Origin: Episyrphus balteatus
Lineage: Eukaryota > Arthropoda > Insecta > Diptera > Syrphidae
Assembly (NCBI RefSeq): GCF_945859705.1
Contig: NC_079134.1
Location: 33,308,576-33,372,575, forward strand
DNA: 64,000 nucleotides
Direction: 5' to 3'
Positions 1 through 12,485 of the stretch are shown here, piece by piece (position 1 is the first letter of the stretch; the number at the start of each line of letters is the position of its first letter). The notes beneath the pieces were generated by a model, which searched no databases, was not told the origin of the DNA, and saw nothing but the letters and a program-made list of their open reading frames with translations. The translations under genes and the position numbers were made by a program.

Positions 1-1018
1 TACAATCAATTAAAAGTCCCAAATTGTAATAAAAATCAATTTCCAACTTTTATTGTAACAGCACCCTTGGAAAAAAAATCGTTTCGTTTAACACTGGTTA
101 TTTGTTTTCGAGTATTATTTTTGAATTTTTTAATTTGTTGGAATTCTCTAAATTCACTTTTTTTTTTAAACGTATTGTTAATTTTCAATACCACCCTATA
201 GATCAAGGTATAACAATTTTCCTAAAAGTATGCAATACATTTAAGTCTTTAAAAGATGAGAATTGATGAGGTTTTCTATTTGTAAAAGTCATAGTTTGCA
301 CTTAGGATATAATTTGTCAGTAATCTTTGAATATTACTGATCTGTTTCCGGTTGACAAATAATATCCTTTCAGCATTCATAGTTTGCTTCCATTCTAATA
401 AATTATGTCTTCCTTCATCAATTTAACCTAACAATAAATTCGAAAAAAAATCCTGCATTTCAAGTATATTTGTAAACACCTACCTACAACTTCAATATGT
501 TTATAATTTTGTTCGTTCTCACTCAAAAAAAAAAAAAAAAACAACCCCTAAAAAGAAAAGGTCTGATTTCAATTCAACCCTACACTGCACACGCCGACAT
601 CATTTCTGAATGAAAATATTTGAATAACCAGATGTCCCGATTTTATCAAGCGTTTTGTTTATAATACTCGAACTACGAATGAACGAACCAAACAAGTGCG
701 CAACTTGGCATAATACCTCATTCTACTCGTGGCTGGTTGTAGCTCTTGATGTTTCCTATCTTCCGGTTGTCCTTATACACAAAAAAAAAAATAAAACAAA
801 AAAAAGACTAACTCTCTCTCTAACAAGAGACTCAGGGTGCGCCGTGTTTTGTGTATTTTTGAGTTTGTGCCGGAAGCACGCGTTGTATGACTTAATTCCA
901 ACCCTTTCAACTGCAACAACACCATTTCTTGTTTATACATTTCTTTTATTTCAAAATCTAAGGGTGTAAATAGGGGTCGCAAGGATTTTCTCTTAAATCT
1001 AAAAAAAAAGCTAACTTT
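1..1018. other. AT-rich non-coding DNA, no gene seen
   Basis: The stretch is AT-rich with a 17-base A run near 524-540. Two open frames of about 104 codons at 655-969 (+) and 773-1084 (-) overlap each other on opposite strands and show no domain, so I do not call them genes. Confidence 0.6.
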
Positions 1019-1917
1019 TTTTTGAAGTGAAAACTTCTTTAGTACCGTAGTGATTTGAAACACGATGAAACGAAAAAGCGACATTAAAAATCAATTGAGT
1101 ATAACTTTTTTGTTTTAATAGATAGACGAATGAAATTTATACTGTAGATAAATAATAAAATAAACTATAATTGTGCAAAATTTTAATTAATTTCATATTC
1201 AAAATCTTGAGATAACGGTGAAAAGATATTCTATTTCTAAACAAGTTATATCTTTTGATCTAGAGCATATACAACTTAACAAGTTACACAATCTTAAATT
1301 GAAAAACTTGAAAAATACATCAAAACACCTGTGGTAAACTCAGTTTGAAATTTCGACATGGTTGGCTTTCAAAAACTCTTACTTTTTTTGTAGGCAGCGT
1401 AGAAATATGATTGAAGCGTCATATAAAAGGTGTAATAATAAGCTTTCAGATGATTTATAATTTGTTATAGGTTGTCGTTTAAAAAAATGGATTAAATGTT
1501 GTTAAAATAGAAAAACCATCGTTTTTTTTTTTTGTTTTTTTTAGATGAAAACTGATTGGGTTCAAAAAATTCTAGCTCTTTTTGTAGATGTTGTATAGAC
1601 ATGGTCAATATAAATATTTTGGGCTGAAACAATAAGCTTTCAGATGATATAAAATTTATAATAGGTTGTCATTAAAAAAAATGCATTTAATGGTGTTAGA
1701 AGAAAAAAATGATTATATTTTGCTTTTTTCATTAAAAATTATTGTTTTAAATATATTATTATTTTTATACTTTTTGCGCATTGTAAAAATTCAATAATAT
1801 GTTTATTCTTAAGGAAAATTTGTAAGCTTTTTAATGGGTTAATCTTTTTTTCAAGAAAAACGATTTTTTAAGGTTTCACTTCTACCACGTGTGAATTGCA
1901 CACATGATTTTTTTTTT
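1019..1917 (+). mobile_element. Dispersed repeat family B, copy 1 (near full length)
   Basis: This roughly 0.9-kb block recurs in reverse orientation at about 53989-54760 and in part at 7062-7332. Related text lies in the arms of the large inverted repeat at 36.2-42.0 kb. Both ends carry a short inverted motif: gaagtgaaaactt at 1024-1036 and its near complement aaggtttcacttc at 1870-1882. The end is followed by the conserved ccacgtgtgaattgcacac (1885-1903). No coding capacity is visible. A non-autonomous DNA transposon is the best reading; the superfamily is unknown. Confidence 0.65.
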
Positions 1918-2254
1918 ATTAAGTGCAACCTTGAAGGTTACACCAACATGTGTTATTATGTTTCATGTCATCCAATTTTTTAAGAATCCACAATTTACCC
2001 TAAAAATTGGAATACAAACGACCCAAATCCTTATCCAAACAAATTTTCGGAAGTAAAGGTGATATGGTTGGGGTCTCTCTTCTTTTTGTTTGACAGCACG
2101 TGCTATGGAAGTCTTGTCATCACTTTAGGGAAAGGGACTAAGATGCATTTACATAATTTGTAGAGACAACTGCATCACATTCATTTTTCTGTAATATCTT
2201 CATACGATCTTTGGAATGAAGTGAAGAATCGTTTTTACATTCATTGAAATAGAA
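1918..2254. other. Non-coding, nothing recognised
   Basis: AT-rich unique-looking DNA between family B and the next MITE. I see no gene, repeat or RNA. Confidence 0.5.
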
Positions 2255-2462
2255 TACAGGGTGTTTCAGTTTTCAATCATGATACAAAAAAAAAATCTCA
2301 AAAAAATGCAAGACATCGAAAAGAACAAATTTTAAAAATCCGATGAGTTTGGGTTATTTTTATATACGTTTTTTAGTATTGGCGAATTTTCCATAAGACA
2401 AAGGACTTTCAAGACTACCAGGATTTTTGATATTCAATTTTTTTCTATGAAACACCCTTTTA
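2255..2462. mobile_element. Mariner-like MITE
   Basis: About 208 bp bounded by tacagggtgtttca (2255-2268) and the inverted tgaaacaccctttta (2448-2462). The CAGGGTG terminus and flanking TA are typical of Tc1/mariner-derived MITEs. The right end has lost the exact CCCTGTA, so the copy is old. There is no coding sequence. Confidence 0.55.
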
Positions 2463-3711
2463 CCTTTTGTCTTCTGTTGGTTTATAGAAAAAACATTTTG
2501 TATTGAAAAAATCAACGTTATCGATATCTATTATCTCCCTTTCCACATTTGTTAGTATTTTCTAAAAACATAAGGAACAATATACACTTCGAGAAAGAAA
2601 GGGGTTCAACAACATAATACAGAAGGTATAGTTCTCACTTAGTTCCTAAAAGACAACCGGAATTTCAACTTCAATCGGCTCATTAGTGTTTGTAATGTTT
2701 TGCTGTCATTTCTGAGATGGTTTGTTTCGGATGCTGCGGCTGCGGATAGAATAGATTAGACAACATTCGGAGCATCATCGCGGCTGCACCTCTCTAAGTG
2801 GGATGGTATATGGAAAAATGGGTTACACCTGCTGGCTGTTGCCTGCTGCTGTGTATTGACTTCTTTATATAGTTCTTTTGCTATCTTAAAAACCAGAAGC
2901 AAAAGGCACATGGATGCGTATAGCATATTTGTCTTTTTTAATTTTCTATTTGTCATTATGAAAGTGCAGCAGTTTTTGTGGGATGATGATGATGATGCGA
3001 TACGCATCTCTGGAGACATGCAGATGAGTGGGTTTATTATTTATTTTTAGGTTTTCAATTTTGTTTTTTTTTTTTGTTTTCAACTCTATAACTGATGCAT
3101 GTATATTTTATTTATATGGTTGACTTTTGACAGAATAGTCGATGGAAATAGAAAATTAATTGGAATGGTGTTCCTGTTTATGTTAAAAAACGATGTAAAC
3201 ACTAATAGGTGTACTTTATGAATGCGTGTTTGTTTTTGTCTTATTTAAATTTTTTTGTCTTGGTTTGTAAAAGGATTTCTCTATTTGGGATTAAATTTTG
3301 TTTTACCTATAGAAGAAGTTGATTCGTTTTAAGACCGAAAAACTGAAAGAACAATAGTTATTTTGGCCCTATATATTTTTTGTATTCGCTGCTGGAAAAA
3401 AGTTATAGACATAAATATAGAGCACGGTAGGAATAGGCAATGGTCGGAGAAACGGCCGTCGAGTTACTAAGCTCACAAGGTTAGAGGTTCAAATTGGTGT
3501 CAAATAAAAGATAAGTTGATAGGGTTACCCCTTTAAAACTGTAACTTCTAGGTGGCAACCCTATTTTAAAATAAAAAAATGGCATATAACATAATCTTTG
3601 TAGTATGATGAAATAAGAAAATTTTTGAAATGTCAAACAAAAGCCTTTTAATAAAATAATATAAGGAATGTAGGCCTAAAACTTTGCACCCCTATTCAAA
3701 TTAAAATAAAA
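2463..3711. other. Non-coding DNA, no gene seen
   Basis: Contains a small GAT run at 2983-2997 inside overlapping plus and minus open frames (2756-3050) that lack any domain. A weak tRNA-like B-box (ggttcaaattgg) lies near 3488, but no cloverleaf could be drawn around it. Confidence 0.5.
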
Positions 3712-5747
3712 TGCACGACTGGGGTCGCACGTACTTGCTCTTGCAGTTCAAAGCACTTTTATGTTAGTTTACTTGTAGATTTTACGAGCTGCTTCTAAAA
3801 TAGGTAAATTTTAAAGAAATTTTGTTGAGGTTGGGGAAGAGCCAACCACAGTGAGCCTGAACAAGTTTAAGGTTGACCTAAAATGACGACAAAAACTAAA
3901 GATGAGGCTTTGTTCCTGAAGGCCTCAGCAATAATAATCCGTTTTTACCAAAATCGGATTAGCTTCCTCTTTCGAGATACCCCCCTTAAATGTGTTTTTT
4001 TCGAGAAAAATTCATATCAACGCAAGGCTCGACTACGATAACTTAGGCGCCGAGAATTGAAAACGGTTTTTAGTAGAGGTATTCAATACAATCATTTTTG
4101 GTCTTGGGAGGGAGGGTCTATGTCCCCCCCTCTAGGCGGGAGGTTCAGTTTTCTAAAAAATCAAGCAAAAAATTATTAAAAAACAATGGCAACATTAACA
4201 GTTATGAATGATACCTTTTTCAAAAGCTAGAATTGTACACTTAATTATAGTTTTTTAAACCAAGTTATTTTAAACAGTTATTTCCGAAATAATCGATTCC
4301 AAAGTCAACAATTGTGAAAAAGAAGTTTAAAAAAAAATACATTGAATACTATTTTGTCAAGACTTTGGGTTTCATTACGGGATAAATTGATAAAGTAAAC
4401 TACCTCAATAAATTCTTTATCAAATACTGAAAACCATATGTTTCTATGCCTTCTAGTTTTTGAGAAAATTGAAAAATAGGAAAACTACTTTCTTTATCAG
4501 GCTCACTAATGAGCGTTCTGGTACCACACTGGTACTAAGAAATTTTATTTTTAAGGTCCAATTTTAAATGGAAATAAAACAAATTCATGGAATCGAAGTA
4601 GATTAAGCACAGTACTTTTTAATTTTTGATAATGGCAAAGCAAAATAGCCAAGAAAATAAAAATAAGATAAAGAAAGTAGTTTTCGTATTTTTCAATTTT
4701 CTCAAAAACTAGAAGGCATAGAAACATATGGTTTTCAGTATTTGATAAGGAATTTATTGAGGTAGTTCACTTTATCAATTTATCCCGTAATGAAACCCAA
4801 AGTCTTGACAAAATAGTATTCAATGTATTTTTTTTAAACTTCTTTTTCACAATTGTTGACTTTGGAATCGATTATTTCGAAAACAACTGTTTAAAATAAC
4901 TTGTTTTAAAAACTATAATTAAGTGTACAATTCTAGCTTTTGAAAAAGGTATCATTCCTTACTGTAAGTGTTGCCATTGTTTTTTAATAATTTTTTGTTT
5001 GATTTTTTAGAAAACTGCCCCTCCCGCCTAAAGGGGGGGCATAGACCCTCCCTCCCAAGACCAAAAATGATTGTATTGAATACCTCAACTAAAAACCGTT
5101 TTCAATTCTCGGCGCCTAAGTTATCGTACTCGAGCCTTGCGTTGATATAAATTTTTCTCGAAAAAAACACGTTTAAGGGGGGTACCTCGAAAAAGGAAGC
5201 TAATCCGATTTTGGTAAAAACGGATTATTATTGCTGAGGCCTTCAGGAACAAAGCCTCATCTTTAGTTTTTGTCGTCATTTTAGGTCAACCTTAAACTTG
5301 TTCAGGCTCACTGTGCAACATTTAGACTAAATTTTTTTCATATAAAAATTTTTTTTTGTATTTGACTTTTTTGAGAAAAAATAAGAATGCAATTTTATTG
5401 CCATTGCTTTAAATATTACGTATACAAAGTTTAATCAAAATCGTTAGAGCCGTTTTCGAGAAATTCGCAATATCGTATTTTTTTGTATGGGAGGTATACG
5501 TTCTAAACGAGATAAAAAAAAAAAAATTTCAGAATTCCATAAAAACCATCTGTACCAAATTTGAAGAAAATCCATACACGCGGTAAGGCTGTGGAAATAT
5601 GTACAGATGGACGTACAGACGCACAGACGCAGGGACGGATTTGCGAGACCCACTTTTTTGGAATTCTCCATCATCGTAATGTTGGTTTTGGTTAAAACCT
5701 CAATTTTTTTTTCGACACGAAACCAATACTTGCCCTATAGAGCAAGT
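3712..5747 (+). mobile_element. Dispersed repeat family A, copy 1, split by a foldback element
   Basis: The left end is tgcacgactggggtcgcacg and the right end is acttgccctatagagcaagt followed by an A run. The same two ends bound 19121-20052 (reverse) and 53673-56549. The distal part carries the family's recognisable string of cagac-type repeats, followed by a conserved ttctccatcatcgtaatgt-like motif (about 5665-5685). Removing the nested foldback leaves roughly 0.56 kb, shorter than the 0.93-kb reverse copy, so this copy is probably internally deleted. The terminal near-palindrome cttgccctatag/agcaag could form a hairpin. The A run suggests retroposition, but short inverted ACTTGC ends also occur, so the class is unresolved. 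Confidence 0.65.
3847..5315. mobile_element. Foldback (long inverted repeat) element, 1.47 kb
   Basis: Two arms of about 650 bp (3847-4498 and 4667-5315) are near-perfect inverted copies. They end in cacagtgagcctgaacaag and its complement. A 168-bp spacer separates them, and it starts with aggctcactaatgag, which resembles the terminus itself. Direct caac on both sides (3843-3846, 5316-5319) is a possible 4-bp TSD. No transposase is present. It sits inside family A copy 1 and therefore inserted later. Confidence 0.8.
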
Positions 5748-6458
5748 AAAAAAAAACATTTATGAAAAAATCTTTTTTTTAGCAAAAAAGTACAAACTTT
5801 TGTTTTCATTCTCTTCTGTTTTAAAATTTCGAGTGAAACCTCAAAAATACGGGCAAGTATACTCGGTAACGCTATGCAAATGCAAAGAAACACAGAAAAA
5901 CTATTTTTTTTTAACAAAAATTTATAATATTTGATAGAAAACATTTTATACCACGAAATTTGACTGTAAAAATAATATTTATAGTGTTTATTTTTGGTTC
6001 GTGCTTTTTAATCTTTTTATTTTAAATCATAATCGGCAATAATATAACGACAACGGATTTTCTTCAAATTTGGGACAGATGATTTCTATGGAATTTTGAA
6101 ACTTATTTTTAGAAATTAGAATTAGAAAATGTTCCTCCCATAACACATTTTCGAAGTATAATTCAAGTTTTTTGAAAACTGCTCAAACGAATTCGGTTTC
6201 GGTTAGGCTTTGCTCACGTAAAAATCATAGATATTGCAATAAAGCTGATTTTTTAGATTTTCTCTAAAAACTAACATAGGAAGGATATTGTGTATTAAAA
6301 TTTTGAAAAAAATAAAAAAAAGTTGAACTACGCAACATTGGCTTTAGACCATTTCCTTATTGTATATGAGAAAATAAAATTTTGGGGCATGTATTACAAA
6401 CAAAACAATTTCATAAATACATTAAAGTTGAAATAGATGGGAGACATCGGGCTCTTAT
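5748..6458. other. Non-coding DNA, no gene seen
   Basis: AT-rich with long T runs. Fragments near 6045-6120 weakly resemble family A text (ttttcttcaaatttggga). No supported gene. Confidence 0.45.
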
Positions 6459-6867
6459 TAGGGATGGCGGATATTAGTACAAAAACCGGTTTTCGGTTTT
6501 TCCGGTTTTGTCCTTTCGGTTAAACCGGCCGGTTTTAAACCGGGCCAAAAAACCGGTTTTCGTTTTTTTGCTTGATTTGATAACCAGAAAAAAAAAACTT
6601 TTCGCTTAGCAAAGCTTCATTTAGTTTGATTTCGTTATACGAGTTCTTAACTCACTCTTAGTAGGAGTTTTGAGGGGGAATGAAAGTTTTAAGTTTTTTT
6701 TGTCTCGTCGGGTCCTTTTTATGCTCGACGTTTTTTTTCAGCCGGTTTTTTCGGTTTTCTTGCAAAAACGGGTTTAAACCGGGAAAACAAAAAAAAAAAA
6801 AAAACGAAAAAAACCGGAAGCAAAAAAACCGAAACCGGTTTAAACCGGCCGGTTTTTGCCATCCCTA
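6459..6867. mobile_element. hAT-like MITE rich in CCGGTTT
   Basis: The 10-bp perfect terminal inverted repeat tagggatggc (6459-6468) and gccatcccta (6858-6867) bounds 409 bp. The flanking direct repeat ctcttat occurs at 6452-6458 and 6868-6874, close to the 8-bp TSD of hAT elements. The interior consists of AAACCGG/CCGGTTT motifs in inverted orientation and can fold on itself. A 109-codon open frame starting at 6680 crosses the right end and is not a gene. Confidence 0.8.
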
Positions 6868-7061
6868 CTCTTATGGCTCACATTTTTTCAAATTTATCGG
6901 CGGTGACCAAATGAGAGAAAGGGTGATCTTAGAAATTTCGGTATCCACTGTGTCCAGCAAACACTGCTTCCCTAGTGTGAAAATTCAACTACCTTATGAT
7001 CAACAATAAAGCTTCTTGTGTTGATGATGAAGATAATGATTATTGCGTAACGATGACTAGT

Positions 7062-7332
7062 ACCGTTATTTCAGTTTGAAATTTCTACATGGTTAGCTTC
7101 AACAAATTCTTACTTTTTTTGTAGGCATGGTAGAAATATGATTAAAACGTCATATAAAAGGTGAAATAATAAGCTTTCAGACGATATGAAATTTGATATA
7201 AAAACAAATAGATTTAAAGGTGATGGAATAAAAAAAAGTTAGATTTTTTCGATATTTTTTTTTTCAAGGAAAATGATTTTTTAAGGTTTTACTTCTACCA
7301 CGTGTGAATTGCACACATGATTTTTTTTTCAA
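7062..7332 (+). mobile_element. Family B, copy 2 (right half only)
   Basis: Matches the right part of copy 1: the block around ataataagctttcag and the end ccacgtgtgaattgcacac both recur. The left half is missing. The neighbouring 6868-7061 shows nothing recognisable. Confidence 0.6.
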
Positions 7333-8815
7333 ATCCGAAACCCCAAAGGTGCTAGATTTTTGGACATGTTAATTTTATGCTTACAACAAAAAATGTCTAA
7401 TTCCTTTCCTATTTGCCTTTCGGCTTTGTATGCTTAGTTGTCAGCTTTGAACATTAACTTGCAACTCCACAACTTCCCCTTTCCATAAGAAATTTCTTTA
7501 TAATATAAACCAAAAAAAAATACGGAGATCTTCTTTGCGTGATATAAATTGCAACCATCTGTATAACCAAATAGCAAGTTCAGTCAAACGAAAGTAAAAT
7601 GTCACAACATATTCACACCTTTATTACCTTGCAGATCGTGTCATTCTCATACATTGTATAAACGCAACTATAACTCCATTGTTTATTCCACACTTCACTT
7701 CCAATACAATATTAACTATCTACCACATTTATATGGGTCAGTGCAAAAAAAAAAAATTCCATTAGACATCTTATATCGTGACTCATCGTCCTTCCAATAT
7801 CCAGCAACTCACTCCACCAAACAGCAAGGATATAGTGAGTCGTGTATCCGTGCCTCGTTCGACCAGTTGCCACTTTTATTTCATCTTATTATTATTGGCC
7901 ATCATTCGTCCTTAATTATCTACACACATGCGACAAAACAGCTGTGTGGCTTTTTAAGCAGCATGATACCCAACCCAAAGAGCCACAGCCAGAGCCAGAG
8001 CAGCAGGAGTTCCTTTTGAAATGGTTATAGCCAGTGTTTGTGTTTCTAGCAGGTTATAAAATATTTTGCCAGCTTCTCATGATAGCCACAATTCATTTGT
8101 GATGCCTGTGCCTTTTGCCACCACACACCAACACCACCTGACCCAGAACTGAGTAAGGATCTTTTCTCGGTTGGTTTTATATATGTATTATGTTTGGCCT
8201 CGACTCGACTCCACTTGAGATAAAAATGTTAATGATAGCGTTTGGTCTGCCTGGCCTGCTGATGGTAGTCGATGGGTCTGGACGAGATGGACGATGATGG
8301 TGTCGGCAGCCAACATAACGATATGAGTACCTACCTATCGTCATCGCTGCATGGTAACTCTGAAAACATACAAACACACAGACGAAATTATTACAAAAAT
8401 GTGGTCTGGCCATTATCTGCAGTTTGACTGCACCTGATAAAGTAGAAATAACTTTGTCTACCGATATGATGGTTGTAGCAAGAGTTGAAGTTTCTTTTTT
8501 TTTTCTTATTTTCTGTCTAACCCGGCAAACGTATATCGTCCCTAAACTTGGTTGCTTTTTTGTCTCTTTTTCTAAGTCTGCTACCTTGCCTGGCTTATGG
8601 CTCTATTTTATAACAGGTGAAGTGAAACATTCTATCTTCATCCTTTTTATTTGTTTTAGACAATTTGCCAATAAATAGGGTACTGATCAATTTGTTGGGA
8701 CATTTTAGCAAAGAATACAAAAATGTACCCATGCAGTTTACTTTGTTTTACTTGTGACTTTTTTTGTTGATTTGACGTTAAATTGTTTGAATACATATTT
8801 TAAAATTTCATAATT
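7333..8815. other. Non-coding DNA with unique character, no gene seen
   Basis: Less repetitive than the surroundings, with CCA/CAG-rich text near 7970-8160. Frames at 7654-8019 and 8177-8413 are short and domain-free. This could be host intron or intergenic sequence. Confidence 0.45.
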
Positions 8816-9365
8816 TTTTCCTACAAACTATCGATAGTATCGGTATTTTTCAGATTATCGATATTTTGACGAGTTATTTCTTTAAAAAATTAACTCTCCT
8901 AGAAGTAAAATTTTTAATATTGATATATTCCTTAACACTCGACTTAATTTAAAAAAATTAACTCTCCTAAGAAGTTATCGAAAGGAACTTCAGAAAATTT
9001 ATAGAAGATATCGATTACTTAAACAAACTATTAATTGGCAAACAAATTATAGTGTTAATTTTCCCGAGAAGTTTTCGATAACATCGATACTTTCAATTTT
9101 ATCAATGATATCGATAACTAAAAAAAAAACATTTTTAATGTTGATATTCCTTAACATTCGATCTAATTAAAAAAAAATTAATTCTCCTAAGAAGTTATCG
9201 ATAGCAGCTTTAGAAAATTTATCGAAGATATCGATAACTTCAAAAAACTATTAATGTGCAAAAACAATATGGTGTTGATTTTACCGAGAAGTTTGGGATA
9301 ACATCGATACTTTCAAATTTATCGATGATATCGATAACTTCAAAAAACCATTTTAATACATAATG
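8816..9365. repeat. Tandem block rich in TATCGATA
   Basis: Two imperfect units of about 220 bp are seen by aligning ctcctaagaagttatcg at about 8964 and 9184, plus a partial earlier unit near 8894. ATCGAT occurs about ten times, often as TATCGATA or gatatcgataac. TATCGATA is the core of the Drosophila DRE bound by DREF. Whether it acts as one here is inference. Confidence 0.65.
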
Positions 9366-10667
9366 ATATTCCTTACCACTCATTAGAGTTTCATTCCCTT
9401 TTTCAAAGGATACTCTTTCATATCCAAAGAATATATTGTAGCTTTTTTGTATAATTTTTTTTCTTATCTCCCCACGTTTGTATGGCATAATAGTGTATTA
9501 TCTAATGGAAAGATATTTATTTGGGAAGCATGGCATGTTTATACCACGTGACACGCTTAGACGCACGTGAATCATGTTGGTCACATAGCATAGCCTGCTG
9601 TTTTATGTGGAGAATATAAGATATGCCTTCATTTAGTTCAGTGTGCCATGCATAGACAGAGAGATAAGTTAGGAGATACTCTTAATCTTGCATAATATTT
9701 TTTTTACCTTCAATATAGAGATAATAACATATAGGAATTTTTGTATAGATTGATTCTAGATTCTAGAAAAATCAAAGTAAATTCAACTGAATCATATTGG
9801 GTTCAATTATTTCTTTCGAAAATATATGAAATCGAGAAATATATAATAGATAAATCAATAATTGAATGGGCGTTTCATTTTATTATTCTGGAGAGTGATT
9901 GTTATGTTAACGACAATATTCAATCTAAATCTAAATGTTAAATGGTTTTGAGTTTTTATGTAAAAATGAAAGAAAAAAAAAAATGATTGAAAAAGAACTT
10001 TGTGGGGACAATTTTGTATGTGGAATAATGATTATTGAAAAATCAGAAAAACAATTTTACAATTTATTCTTTATGGTAACGCAGTTTTGCAGTAACGCAA
10101 TTGTAAATATCTGAAATAGGAACTTAATAAAAAAAAAAATTAAAAATGTGGTCACTGTAAAAAATATTGTCATAAAAATTCTGTATAAGAAAAAAAATAA
10201 TACAAATTTCGTCTATTTTTGTCTCACAAATGCAGTAACTCAGTGGTCACACAACAAACACTCGCACCTCTTTCAGTGAATTTGAAGCTATTAATTTATT
10301 TAGCTTATTCGACCAATGGCTATCATTTATTTATAAACATTTACAAAAAAGTCGAACTAAATAAGATACATTAAATTAAACTACAGTAACTTTAAGGTCG
10401 TTTTCACATGGTAACGCAGCTAAGATTTAATTCCCTGCTGGGAACACAATGTACAATATATTGAGTTCCTTAAATGTTTAAAAATGTTTAATAAAATAAG
10501 TATTATTACGTATGTATTTACTTGAAACATTATGAGGAATTCCTTTTTATATCATGAGACTGATGATCTGGTAAAACAATATTTTGTGTGAAAAACAACT
10601 GCGTTACCTATAATAGTACACAACATACCAATTGATGTAAAAGTTTTCTCTTTATAACTCAATATAT
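9366..10667. other. Non-coding DNA, no gene seen
   Basis: AT-rich. The phrase gtaacgcagt/gcagtaacgcaa recurs several times between 10078 and 10600, hinting at an old degenerate repeat. No RNA or protein gene could be supported. Confidence 0.45.
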
Positions 10668-12485
10668 AGAACGGGAAAGTTAGATTTTATTATTATGGCG
10701 TCTAGGAAAAAATTCCAAAATGCTTTAAAGGAGGGACATAGACCTATAAGATTTTTTTCTTGTCTCAGTGCAACCTACACGCCCTAGGTTTTTGTTACAC
10801 CTTATGCAAATTACCCAGTATTAGTACCTTTGTCCCTATACAAAAAATTGCAATTTTTTTCAAGTCTTTTTGCCTACAGATCGAAAACGGTCTGTCAAAT
10901 CGAAAAACCGTTAATGTAATAACTGAAAAGGTAATAAACTAACTAATCTTCAAAAAAAGCTCAAATTAAAGAGATTTGATAAAAATAAGGAAATCACCCT
11001 TTGACGTGTTTCAAAAAACCACCCTAACTCTTAAACCGAAGATATAACACTGGTCTGCAAAATTTAACTTTTTTTTCTCATTCAAATAATTCTTTGATAT
11101 TATGAAAGATTAGACTTTTCTGAATCTAAATCTGGTTTCAGAAAAATTCTATCAGGTACCGTTTTTGTAAAAATGATTTTTGAAAAATGTGAGTAGTTTC
11201 TAAAAAATCACCCTTTTAGATTCATTTGAACATGTATAAAATTAAAACTATTTGTCGCATTGAGCTCAAATTTGGAGGACTTATTATTCATAATATGACT
11301 TATCGATTGATACTAAATATGTTCTTTTACATTCATGTTTACTCATTTTTTAAAATACTGATTGACAAAAAAAGCAGACATTTCGAAATCCTTCACTTTT
11401 TAGTAAATCCTACATGAACAAAAGCACCTTAATTAAGGAAAATGTAAAATATCAATGCCCATTATATTTAAAAAGTCAAATATGTAAAGAAAACCAAAAT
11501 AAAATAAATTAAACAAAATTTATACATGTTTTGCAATTTTATATACTATTTTTCTATTTAGAAATATCTTATTTGTAATAAGCCATTCGATAAACTGCCT
11601 TGTAAAGTTTCAGATTTGCTTCTCCTAGAAACAATAGTACACTTTTTTTTATAGTTTTTGATGTGCTGAGTTAGAATCCGAAGTCAAATTCTATCACGTC
11701 AGGATTTTAAGATATTCGCATTAAAGTATCACAAAATTAAGTTTTTTTTTTTTAGAAAATCTCAAAAAAACTACTATATCTCAAAAACCAGAGCTGACCG
11801 AAATTTTTTGAGTTCAGATTCAAACTCAATTAAAGTCCAGTAGCAAAGTATACTTTTGTTCAAGGGAGAAAGATATATTAATTTTTAGAGATCAGTTTCT
11901 TTATGGTAAGATATGCCAAATCTACTAAACTTACTTAAGTTAAGATATCTCGGAGAAGAAAAGAGATATTGAGAAGATTGAAATTGAATTTGAAAGAAAA
12001 AAATAAGTTCTTTCATAAACCGCATCAATTTTAATTCAAAAAGATTACATTATGCCAAAATATTTCTTCGAAAACAGCAAAAAAAAATGGGTTTTTGAGA
12101 TTTTCTAACGGGAATATCTAAAAAAACGTGACGTGCTAGGTCAATTCTGATTTCAGATTCGGAATCAGCATACAAAAATCCTTTAGAAAAGTATAGTTTT
12201 ATTTAAAGGAGGATTTCCTTGCAGACCAGTGTAATCGAAAAAAGTTATTTAACATACATTGTAGGAAATTCAATTTTCTTCAAGTTTGTCATACATTGTT
12301 TTTCTGTTGGTTCAAAAATGTTGGTGAAAAATAAAATTTTTATTAAAAACAAAATGGCGACCAAATGACTCTAGGTGCGATTGTGCTAAATGTGGTTTTC
12401 TATCGTGCCTTGATACTCATTCGAGTCGTGAAGTCAAAATTCATGTTGGATTTTTTTCCCAGCAAAAGTCTAACTTTCCCGTACT
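10668..12485. mobile_element. Inverted-repeat element with ACGGGAAAGTTAGA ends
   Basis: acgggaaagttagattt near 10671 pairs with agtctaactttcccgt near 12468-12484, giving a terminal inverted repeat of about 16 bp. The right flank is TA. A second inverted-repeat element is nested inside (11048-12231). No transposase remnant is visible. Tc1/mariner origin is possible but not shown. Confidence 0.5.
11048..12231. mobile_element. Nested element with CACTGGTCTGCAA ends
   Basis: The 13-bp inverted ends cactggtctgcaa (11048-11060) and ttgcagaccagtg (12219-12231) are flanked by taa on both sides (11045-11047, 12232-12234). The 3-bp TAA fits PIF/Harbinger. A TA target with Tc1-like ends is the alternative. 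The interior is AT-rich with no coding frame. Confidence 0.6.

Noticed and set aside
3437..3520. tRNA or tRNA-derived SINE suggested by an aggttcaaattgg B-box-like string
   Set aside because: No acceptor stem or proper D and anticodon arms could be paired; no second copy seen in the window.
6459..6867. Telomere-like or replication-origin palindrome (CCGGTTT repeats)
   Set aside because: Terminal inverted repeats and a flanking 7-bp duplication show that it is a transposed element.
6680..7009. 109-codon frame
   Set aside because: It begins inside the hAT-like MITE and runs across its right end into flanking DNA.
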